From an uncultured Eubacteriales bacterium (GTDB lineage Bacteria; Bacillota; Clostridia; Oscillospirales; CAG-382), in assembly GCA_900548115.1 (NCBI GenBank), contig URJL01000039.1, forward strand, positions 1-20,294: DNA of 20,294 nt. Direction: 5' to 3'. Shown one piece after another: positions 14,140 through 20,133 of the stretch. Positions within the stretch are counted from its first letter, which is position 1, and every line of letters begins with the position of its first letter. The notes under the pieces are model-generated. The model did no database searches, had not been told where the DNA came from, and saw only the letters and a list, made by a program, of their open reading frames with translations. A program made the position numbers and the translations under genes.

Positions 14140-14862
14140 ATGAAAAGAAGAATTATCGAAATCGATCGGGAAAAATGCAACGGCTGCGGCGCTTGCGCGC
14201 AAGCCTGTCACGAAGGAGCCATTTCCATGGTGAACGGAAAAGCGCGTCTTATGCGGGACGATTACTGCGACGGACTGGGCGACTGTCTTCCCGCCTGTCC
14301 CGTCGGCGCCATCAACTTTGTCGAGCGCGAAGCCGCCGCCTACGATGAAAAAGCCGTTGCGGAAAACAAACGGCAAAAAACACCGAAAATAACGAAAACC
14401 GAAGAGACGCCCTTGCCGTGCGGCTGTCCCGGAAGCCATTCGAGAAAGCTCGAACGCGCGGAGGGCTCCGATGCGGCATTCTCCCATATAAGTCCCGTCA
14501 GCCGACTGTCCCAGTGGCCCGTGCAGATAAAGCTTGTTCCGGTAAACGCACCGTATTTCGACGGCGCAAAGCTGCTGATCGCCGCCGATTGCACAGCCTA
14601 TGCCTATGCCGCCTTTCATGAGCGATTTATCAAAGGACACATCACGCTGATCGGCTGTCCGAAGCTGGACGGAGCGGATTATTCGGAAAAGCTGACGGAT
14701 ATCCTCCGCCGCAACGATATTCAAAGCGTGACCGTCGTCCGCATGGAGGTTCCCTGCTGCGGCGGGCTGGAACAAGCAGCCAAAACTGCCTTGCGGCAGA
14801 GCGAAAAGTTTATTCCGTGGCAGGTTGTGACGATCTCTGCGGACGGAAGAATTCTTGACTGA
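14140..14862 (+). CDS. 4Fe-4S ferredoxin-domain protein of the type found beside hcp
   Basis: 240 residues from the ATG at 14140, chosen because AGGAGG precedes it and the conserved MKRRIIEIDREKC begins there; the frame is open further upstream across the promoter. Two cluster motifs stand at the N-terminus: CNGCGACAQAC (C13, C16, C19, C23) and CDGLGDCLPAC followed by PVGAI (C43, C49, C53). A charged linker and CGCPGS follow; the C-terminal half has further Cys in IGCPKLDGADY and VPCCGGLEQAA and could bind an extra cofactor. It is probably a cytoplasmic electron-transfer partner. In relatives it lies with Crp/Fnr and hcp. It is monocistronic, ending at a strong terminator. Confidence 0.85.
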   Translation: MKRRIIEIDREKCNGCGACAQACHEGAISMVNGKARLMRDDYCDGLGDCLPACPVGAINFVEREAAAYDEKAVAENKRQKTPKITKTEETPLPCGCPGSHSRKLERAEGSDAAFSHISPVSRLSQWPVQIKLVPVNAPYFDGAKLLIAADCTAYAYAAFHERFIKGHITLIGCPKLDGADYSEKLTDILRRNDIQSVTVVRMEVPCCGGLEQAAKTALRQSEKFIPWQVVTISADGRILD

Positions 14863-14901
14863 AACAAAGCTTCGGTCGACCGCTCGTATCCGAGCCGAAA
14901 A

Positions 14902-15255
14902 TCAGGGGGCAGTCCGTACGGACTGCCCCCTTTTGTTCTGCCTTTCGAATCCGTTTTTATCCTTCAGATACTCTCCCGCTTCTTTTTCGAGTTCTTTCCA
15001 CGTCGGATATTCCGCTCCGTTTTCGTCGAAGAAGCGTTTGATATCCCGATTCATTGCGCTCATTTCCTCGGTCGCGATGGGAATCCTGCGCGTCGACGTG
15101 CGGGGAGAGAACATGTTTTTTATCCGCAAGCCCCGCTCCCGCAGTGTTTTCGCCCATTGTCCGCGCGCAAGCAGTGTTACCTCTTTTCCCGCGCGCGAAA
15201 GATCGGCGGCAAGATTGCACCCGAGAACCCCCGCACCGCAGACCAATATTTTCAT
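14902..15255 (-). pseudogene. Ketopantoate-reductase-like (ApbA/PanE) gene with large internal deletion
   Basis: 117 residues instead of about 300. Residues 1-60 are the NAD(P)-binding start of the family (MKILVCGAGVLGCNLAADLS, then VTLLARGQWAKTLRERGLRI). From about residue 61 (ATEEMSAMNRDIKRFFDENG, AEYPTWKELEKEAGEYL) the sequence resembles the C-terminal tail of the same family, so the middle with the catalytic Lys has been lost in frame. The last codons (RGQSVRTAP) are read from the terminator hairpin of the neighbouring ferredoxin gene, and the stop lies at its foot, which suggests the original end was also altered. The ATG has a GGAG ribosome site and follows the ZIP transporter by 39 bp, so it is probably co-transcribed. 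Very unlikely to be active. Confidence 0.75.
14905..14934 (+). terminator. Terminator of the 4Fe-4S gene
   Basis: A perfect 26-bp palindrome (14905-14930; half-site GGGGGCAGTCCGT) followed by TTTTGTTCTG, 43 bp after the stop at 14862. On the minus strand four A/T-poor bases follow, so it works best for the plus strand, although the ORF from the minus side ends inside it. Confidence 0.85.
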
Positions 15256-15294
15256 TTTGCCCGCTCCTTTTTCCTGTTAGTTAGTTTTTTTGAT

Positions 15295-16089
15295 TCAGCC
15301 CAATGCGACGTCCAGTACCATCATGACGCTGAAGCCGCCCGCGAAAAGTACCGTTCCCACGTTGGAATGCTCTCCCTGCGACATTTCGGGGATCAGCTCC
15401 TCTACGACGACATACAGCATGGCGCCCGCGGCAAAGCTCAAAAGATACGGAAGCGTCGGGATCACAAGGCGGGCGGCGACCAGCGTCAGCACGGCGCCGA
15501 TCGGCTCCACAACTCCCGAGATTACCCCGCCGAGAAAGGCTCTTCCCTTTTTCTCGCCCTCCGCCCGAAGCGGCATCGAGATGATCGCCCCCTCGGGAAA
15601 ATTCTGGATCGCGATCCCGAGCGACAAAGCGAGCGCGCTTGCCGCCGTGATGCGGGACTGTCCCGCGAGAAGCCCCGCATACATCACGCCGACCGCCATT
15701 CCCTCGGGGATGTTGTGCAGTGTCACCGCCAGCACCATCATGGTCGTTCGCCCAAGCCGCGTTTTCGGTCCCTCGCTCCGATCGCTTCCGACGTGCAGAT
15801 GCGGGATCAGATGATCCAGCGCCAACAAAAACAAAACGCCGATCCAAAAGCCGAAAAACGCGGGAAAAAACGCAAACGCGCCCCAATTTTGCGATTGCGC
15901 CTGCTCGATCGCGGGGATCAGCAGACTCCAAACCGAAGCGGCGACCATCACCCCCGCGGCAAATCCCGCAAGCGCGCGCCGAACCGCGTCGCCGAGCGCT
16001 TTTTTCATGAAGAAAACGCATGCCGCTCCGCCGACCGTGCCGAGAAAAGGGATCAGTATTCCCCAAAAAACTTCCGCAGTCTTTCCCAT
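15295..16089 (-). CDS. ZIP-family divalent metal transporter (GufA-like)
   Basis: 264 residues from the ATG at 16089 (MGKTAEVFWGILIPFLGTVG); a 23-residue basic stretch upstream is open but unlikely to be translated, and GGAGG stands about 12 bp before this ATG. About eight hydrophobic helices. The metal-site helices are clear: TLHNIPEGMAVGV (helix 4) and AIQNFPEGAIISMPL (helix 5), the HNxPEG / QNFPEG pair of GufA-type ZIP proteins, with a later VVEPIGAVLT and VVVEELIPE. The His-containing loop DHLIPHLHVG lies before helix 4. Such proteins import Zn, Mn or Fe across the cytoplasmic membrane; the metal is not readable. Its promoter, a leader terminator and a palindrome lie upstream, and the PanE-like remnant follows at 39 bp. 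Confidence 0.9.
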   Translation of the reverse strand: MGKTAEVFWGILIPFLGTVGGAACVFFMKKALGDAVRRALAGFAAGVMVAASVWSLLIPAIEQAQSQNWGAFAFFPAFFGFWIGVLFLLALDHLIPHLHVGSDRSEGPKTRLGRTTMMVLAVTLHNIPEGMAVGVMYAGLLAGQSRITAASALALSLGIAIQNFPEGAIISMPLRAEGEKKGRAFLGGVISGVVEPIGAVLTLVAARLVIPTLPYLLSFAAGAMLYVVVEELIPEMSQGEHSNVGTVLFAGGFSVMMVLDVALG

Positions 16090-16161
16090 TTTCCGTTTTC
16101 TCCTCCGCCTTTCTCCGTATTTGTCTCGGTTTTCTTTTCTCTTTTCAGATTTTTGCATTTT

Positions 16162-16179
16162 GGTTAGTCAAAACTAACC
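16162..16179. promoter_or_regulatory. Palindrome upstream of the ZIP gene (metal-regulator-like site or leader hairpin)
   Basis: GGTTAGT (16162-16168) and ACTAACC (16173-16179) are perfect inverted arms with 4-bp spacing; on the minus strand it reads TTAGGTTAGT...ACTAACC. The half-site TTAGGTTAG recalls the core bound by DtxR/MntR/IdeR-family metalloregulators, though spacing differs. It sits about 60 bases downstream of the likely transcription start, so a roadblock repressor site or an RNA hairpin are both possible. Confidence 0.5.
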
Positions 16180-16190
16180 TAAGCCCTTTC

Positions 16191-16209
16191 AAAAATCGCC
16201 CTCGGCGAT
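16191..16209 (-). terminator. Small leader terminator of the ZIP gene
   Basis: ATCGCC (16195-16200) pairs with GGCGAT (16204-16209) across a three-base loop, followed on the minus strand by five T (including 16195-16191). It lies between the promoter at 16245-16273 and the ATG at 16089. The stem is short; regulation of read-through is possible but not shown. Confidence 0.4.
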
Positions 16210-16244
16210 CGTTCATCCTTTTCGTTTTGTTGTAACCTACTTGT

Positions 16245-16273
16245 ATTATAGCACATCGCGCTTGATTTTTCAA
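16245..16273 (-). promoter_or_regulatory. Promoter of the ZIP transporter gene
   Basis: Minus-strand TTGAAA (16268-16273) and a perfect TATAAT (16245-16250), 17 bp apart. The expected start near 16238 gives a leader of about 150 bases. It is also the last clear host feature before the mobile element, so the element boundary lies to its right. Confidence 0.75.
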
Positions 16274-16391
16274 TAGGAAGTCCGAAATTTCGGCAGGTGT
16301 GTTCATATTTCACCTTACAATCCTTTGGCAAAAGCGTGAAAGCGCACGTGCGGACGGAGGGAGGGAAACGATCCCCGCGAAACAATTTTAC

Positions 16392-16420
16392 AAAAAAAAA
16401 GCCTTGAAAACATAAGGCTT
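16392..16420 (-). terminator. Terminator of the recombinase gene
   Basis: AAGCCTT (16399-16405) pairs with AAGGCTT (16414-16420) across an 8-base loop; on the minus strand it runs into nine T (16400-16392). It stands about 50 bp after the recombinase stop. Confidence 0.8.
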
Positions 16421-16451
16421 AATAGTGACAAGTAACTATTTTGTCGCAGAG

Positions 16452-16482
16452 AACGGTGTGACCAGAAGGTCACGCCGTTTTT
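16452..16482 (+). terminator. Hairpin with plus-strand T-run overlapping the recombinase 3' end
   Basis: AACGGTGTGACC (16452-16463) and GGTCACGCCGTT (16468-16479) pair over 12 bp with one G-U, loop AGAA, and five T follow on the plus strand (16478-16482). The right arm encodes the last residues of the recombinase (stop at 16470-16472). It could block plus-strand transcription entering the element from the host side. Confidence 0.6.
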
Positions 16483-18116
16483 CTGCGTTCATAGGTTGTT
16501 TGTGTGACAATAGGCTCGGAAATAACGGGAATATCCACATCGTCCACAAAGTTGAAAAAAATCTTCACTTTCTGCTTGCGCTTGCCGCTGGACTTGTCCG
16601 GGGCATAGACAACGATCTTCTTGATATACTCGTTCACGATGGTCTGTGTCAGTTCCTCCACATCCACATATTTCTGTGTCAGGGCGATAAAGGCATCCAG
16701 ACCGTCATTCATTTCTTCCCGCTGTTCCACCCATTCTTCGATAACTTCAATTTCGAGCTTTAACCGTTCCTGTTCGGCTTCATAGTCCGCAGACATCTTT
16801 CTGTATCTGTCCTGATTGAGATTTCCAAGAACATAGTCCTCGTACAGCCGGGAGATGATGACATCCAGATCGGCAAGGCGTTTCTTTGCCTGTTCCAGCT
16901 TCTTTTTGTCATCCCGGATGCTGCGCTCCTGGTCAGTCCTGCGGCATTGCAGCCATTCCTCCTGAAAACCGTCCACATCGCTTCGGATATACTCATTGAC
17001 TGCCCGGATGCGTTCCAGAACGATTTCACGAAGCACATCTTCCCGGATATAGTGGGCAGTACAAGTACCACGGTTGCTCTTGTAGTTTTTGCAGACGTAG
17101 TGATCCTGCTTGCCCTCAAAGCTTTTGCTTGTGGCAAAGTGGAGCTTGCCGCCGCAATCGGCACAAAACAGAAGCCCTGAGAACAATCCCTGCCGTTCCG
17201 CTTTTGCGGGGCGGCGTTTGTTTTTCCTCAGTTCCTGCACCCTGTCAAACTGTGCCTGAGATACAATCGCTTCCTGTGTGTCCGGCAGATAAAACATATT
17301 CTCTGGCTCATTGGGAATCCGCTTTTTCAGCTTGTAGGACTTGGAATAAGTCTTGAAGTTGCAGGTACAGCCTGTGTACTCCTGCCGTTCCAAAATCCCT
17401 ACAATGGACTGGTTGCTCCAGTGGTACGGTCTTTCCGGCATCGGCTTTTTCTTTCGCTTGGCATACAGAGCTTTTGCGGTCAGAATCTGCTTTTCTTCCA
17501 GAATCCTTGCAATCTGCTCCGGGCCTTTGCCGTCAATGCAAAGGTCGAAGATGAGCTTGACTACCGGAGCCGCTTCTTCATCCAGAATCCAGTGATCCTT
17601 GTCCTCCGGGTCACAGCGGTATCCGTAGGGCGGTTTACCCATGTGCTTCCCACTGGTTCCTCTCTGCCGCAAACTGACACGGACTTTCTTGCTGGTATCA
17701 CGGGGATACCACTCGTTGAACAGATTACGGATTGCGGCGAAGCCCTCGCTGTCTCCCCGGTTGCTGTCCACACCGTCATTTACGGCGATAAAGCGGACAT
17801 CGTAGCTCGGAAAGATAATATCCGTATATTGTCCAACAGTCAGATAGTCACGACCAAATCGGCTGAGGTCTTTGACCAGCCAGCAGCCTACAAGCCCCTG
17901 CTTGACAAGCTCAAAGCCCTCCTGCACACCGGGACGATTGAAGTTCGTCCCCGTATAACCGTCATCCACCAGAATTTTCAGGTTTGTATACCCGTGGTCA
18001 CGGGCATATCGGGTTAAATACTCTCGCTGATTTGCGATACTGTTACTCTCTCCATCTTGGGCATCCTCATTGCTCAAACGACAGTAGAGAATGGTAATTT
18101 TCTGCTGATCCAACAT
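16470..18116 (-). CDS. Large serine site-specific recombinase (integrase/excisionase of the element)
   Basis: 548 residues from the ATG at 18116, preceded by AAGGAGGATATT; the frame is open further up but covers the promoter. N-terminal resolvase domain with YCRLSNED (nucleophile Ser15), DDGYTGTNFNRPG, VKDLSRFGRDYL (catalytic Arg pair) and a helix E region; then the recombinase domain (GKPPYGYRCDPEDK, EQIARILEEK, WSNQSIVGILERQEYTG); then a zinc ribbon LFCADCGGKLHF with CKNY and C further on; and a coiled coil (about residues 370-470, RSIRDDKKKLEQAKKRLADL). This is the large serine recombinase layout, somewhat shorter than TnpX of Tn4451. It should catalyse excision and integration at short core sites. 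It lies at the inner left end of the element, as usual for such enzymes. Confidence 0.93.
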   Translation of the reverse strand: MLDQQKITILYCRLSNEDAQDGESNSIANQREYLTRYARDHGYTNLKILVDDGYTGTNFNRPGVQEGFELVKQGLVGCWLVKDLSRFGRDYLTVGQYTDIIFPSYDVRFIAVNDGVDSNRGDSEGFAAIRNLFNEWYPRDTSKKVRVSLRQRGTSGKHMGKPPYGYRCDPEDKDHWILDEEAAPVVKLIFDLCIDGKGPEQIARILEEKQILTAKALYAKRKKKPMPERPYHWSNQSIVGILERQEYTGCTCNFKTYSKSYKLKKRIPNEPENMFYLPDTQEAIVSQAQFDRVQELRKNKRRPAKAERQGLFSGLLFCADCGGKLHFATSKSFEGKQDHYVCKNYKSNRGTCTAHYIREDVLREIVLERIRAVNEYIRSDVDGFQEEWLQCRRTDQERSIRDDKKKLEQAKKRLADLDVIISRLYEDYVLGNLNQDRYRKMSADYEAEQERLKLEIEVIEEWVEQREEMNDGLDAFIALTQKYVDVEELTQTIVNEYIKKIVVYAPDKSSGKRKQKVKIFFNFVDDVDIPVISEPIVTQTTYERRKTA

Positions 18117-18146
18117 AATATCCTCCTTCGGTTGTTGGTCAGCCGA

Positions 18147-18197
18147 CAGTACCGTTGTGCGTACTGGAATTATATCATGCTTTTGTGTCGCAGTCAT
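18147..18197 (-). promoter_or_regulatory. Promoter of the recombinase gene with inverted repeat at the start point
   Basis: Minus-strand ATGACT (18192-18197), 17-bp spacer, TATAAT (18169-18174). Directly downstream, CAGTAC (18147-18152) and GTACTG (18161-18166) form a perfect inverted repeat that covers the likely start point. The -35 touches the stop codon of the small gene at 18197. Confidence 0.5.
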
Positions 18198-18499
18198 TAA
18201 CAAATCACCCCCTTGTCAGAAAAAATGAGCCGTTTTACCTTGTCGGCAAGCGGCTCATTCCCGTCACATTCTGTTTCAATCACATACCATGTGTTCCCGA
18301 TCTTACGCTCAATGGTTTTGCGGAAAGAAGACTGCGCTGTTTCCCAATGCTTGCGGCATTCTTCCAAAAAATCAATGGGCGGCTCAAAAATCGGGTCGAA
18401 GCAGGAGTAAATATCAATATAGCCGATGGCATCATTGATTTCTTCCATCGGGGCATCTTCCATAATCATCTTGTTAATTTCCTCTACGGTTTTATTCAT
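18197..18499 (-). CDS. Small protein of unknown function between relaxase and recombinase
   Basis: 100 residues from the ATG at 18499, with AAGGAAC 9 bp upstream; a TTG two codons earlier is less well placed. The sequence is acidic at the start (MNKTVEEINKMIMEDAPMEE), then INDAIGYIDIYSCFDPIFEP, a helix EECRKHWETAQSSFRKTIER, and a strand GNTWYVIETECDGNE. No signal peptide or membrane segment. I do not recognise the family. It begins 18 bp after the relaxase stop and ends at the recombinase promoter, so it is probably co-transcribed with the relaxase and may be an accessory mobilization or regulatory protein (inference from position only). Confidence 0.65.
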   Translation of the reverse strand: MNKTVEEINKMIMEDAPMEEINDAIGYIDIYSCFDPIFEPPIDFLEECRKHWETAQSSFRKTIERKIGNTWYVIETECDGNEPLADKVKRLIFSDKGVIC

Positions 18500-18517
18500 A
18501 GGCAAATAGTTCCTTTC

Positions 18518-19807
18518 TTAAATTTCCATATCCTGCCTACGCTTACGGGCAGGGTGCTTATGTTCCTGTGTTTCCTTTCCTCTGGCGAGAATGGCATGAA
18601 CAAAAGCCCAAACCCTTTCAGACGCAATCTCTATCGCATCCAAGAAAGGCTGGGCTTTCTGTTTCAGTTCCATATATTTTTCGTTTACTGCTTCATACCG
18701 CTGTTTCCAGATGGAAATTGTTTTTTCAGCAGAAGCCAGTTTCTCTTTCAAACGCTTATTGTCAGCATTGGCAATAATGCCGTTGACCGCATAGCGTTTG
18801 AGTGTATCGCACTGATCCGGCGTGAGCGAGACATTTCCGGTGAGGGCATTTTTCTTGCCCATTTCCTCAATATCCTGCACCGTCAGCGCAATGGTCTTTG
18901 CTTCCTTGGTTTCCTTTTGCAGAGCTTCCAGTTTCTTTTTCTGCTTCTCCGTAGCAGCCTTGGCATCCGCCAAACTCTGCTCGGCCTGTTCCACCTGTCC
19001 GGTCACAGTTTCCAGGCGGTGCTGTTCGGCCTGTACCTTGAACTGTGTCACCGTCAGATGTTCCTCGGTACTGCCACGCTCTCCACGCTCCACATCGGTA
19101 TATCCGGCGGCTCGCATGAAATTAAAAAAGTCATCCTGCAGCACACTGTAGGACGACTTCAAAATCTTTTTCCCTTTTGCGTTCAACATCGGATTGCCAT
19201 CTTCATTGAGAACGGGTTTGGATTCCCATTTCTTACTGCGGCTGACCTGTGTGATCGTTTCTTTTACCGTTCCCCGGAGGAATTCATCCTTGCACCGCTT
19301 CGACCACAGGATTTGCTTTTCCACCACCGGGATATAAACCACATGGAGGTGGTAGTGATACACATCCTCGCCCAGGGCTTCGGACATTGCCCGGTTGCGC
19401 TCATCGGCGTGCATCACAGCGGAGAGGATATACTGCTCGCCGCCCACAATCTCCACGGCGGCTTTGTAGGCATCGGCATAGAACTGTTTGGCATATTCAT
19501 AGCCGCCGTGGTTGTGGAAGTAGGCAGAGTTTACATCAAACAGCAGCTCCCCATATTTCACCGCATCGGCTTTCAGACCACGGGTGGAGATAACACCATC
19601 TGCAATCATCTGATCGAACATGGCGGCATAGCTGTCGGTAGGTTTCTTGAAGTGGACATTGCGGTGGGTCTGGGTGGTATCAATATCTTGATTGGAGTAG
19701 CTGTCTTTTTCTCGCTCGTTATGCTCCTGAACTTTCGCCACATCGTCGAGGGTGGGCAAGTCCTGGTTACGGGCAAAGGTACGGTCAATTCCATCGTTTC
19801 TTGCCAT
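18518..19807 (-). CDS. MOBV-family relaxase (Pre/Mob mobilization protein)
   Basis: 429 residues from the ATG at 19807, with AAGGAAAAAACC upstream; the frame is open to the right, but that part covers oriT and has biased composition. Motif I is EHNEREKDSYSNQDID (about 28-43), the HNxR motif whose His is the nucleophile in pMV158 MobM. Motif III follows as MHADERNRAM (132-141) and YHYHLHVVYIPV (150-161), giving the metal-binding HxDE...HxHxH set. The C-terminal half (about 250-345) is a coiled coil (VEQAEQSLADAKAATEKQKK). The protein should nick the adjacent oriT and lead the strand into a helper conjugation channel. TnpZ of Tn4451 is a functional relative. Confidence 0.93.
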   Translation of the reverse strand: MARNDGIDRTFARNQDLPTLDDVAKVQEHNEREKDSYSNQDIDTTQTHRNVHFKKPTDSYAAMFDQMIADGVISTRGLKADAVKYGELLFDVNSAYFHNHGGYEYAKQFYADAYKAAVEIVGGEQYILSAVMHADERNRAMSEALGEDVYHYHLHVVYIPVVEKQILWSKRCKDEFLRGTVKETITQVSRSKKWESKPVLNEDGNPMLNAKGKKILKSSYSVLQDDFFNFMRAAGYTDVERGERGSTEEHLTVTQFKVQAEQHRLETVTGQVEQAEQSLADAKAATEKQKKKLEALQKETKEAKTIALTVQDIEEMGKKNALTGNVSLTPDQCDTLKRYAVNGIIANADNKRLKEKLASAEKTISIWKQRYEAVNEKYMELKQKAQPFLDAIEIASERVWAFVHAILARGKETQEHKHPARKRRQDMEI

Positions 19808-19858
19808 AGGTTTTTTCCTTTCTTTCGAGAGTAGCAGACGGGCGGGGCTGCGGGGATG

Positions 19859-20099
19859 CACTTCTGCGGAAGTGTAATAACCCACTATAACACTTTCATC
19901 CATTCTGGCTGCAAAGTGCCGTGGGCTCTCCCGAGGGGGTGTGCGGTCACTGCGGTGACCTCTGCTGACCAAGGCAAAATGTCTGCAACTTTTCCCATGG
20001 TCAGCCCGTCTGCATGAAGCTGTTCTGCGGAACGTTTCTTGCAGACGTTGGCAGCGTCTTTCACTGCCATCCATAGGCAACACTGCGGTGTGCCTATGG
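19859..20099. repeat. Four hairpins sharing a TGCG (minus strand CGCA) loop
   Basis: CACTTC-TGCG-GAAGTG at 19859-19874, GGTCAC-TGCG-GTGACC at 19945-19960, GTTC-TGCG-GAAC at 20022-20033, and CCATAGGCAACAC-TGCG-GTGTGCCTATGG at 20071-20099 (the last with one extra base). All loops are the same while the stems differ, so the stems vary with complementarity kept. The stretch 19808-20133 otherwise holds only oriT; the first hairpin overlaps its left arm. Possible roles: relaxosome protein sites, secondary structure in the single-stranded transferred DNA, or RNA structures. Confidence 0.65.
19870..19895 (-). other. Predicted origin of transfer (MOBV-type oriT)
   Basis: Inverted arms AAGTGT (19870-19875) and ACACTT (19890-19895) enclose, on the minus strand, TATAGTGGGTTATT. 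This matches the layout of MOBV nick regions such as pMV158, in which the relaxase cuts within TAGTGxG/TTA inside an inverted repeat (family knowledge). The nick would fall between 19881 and 19880. It stands 62 bp upstream of the relaxase start. Confidence 0.75.
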
Positions 20100-20133
20100 G
20101 GACGGGAGATGCGAGGGGCTGTTGCCGGGGGCA

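Noticed and set aside
16179..16385. 68-codon minus-strand frame upstream of the ZIP gene
   Set aside because: It overlaps the ZIP promoter and has no ribosome site or recognisable motif.
19885..20070. 61-codon minus-strand frame starting MAVKDAANVCKK and ending in oriT
   Set aside because: No ribosome site, covers two of the hairpins, and its stop falls in the nick region; probably a chance frame, though conservation in related elements would change this.
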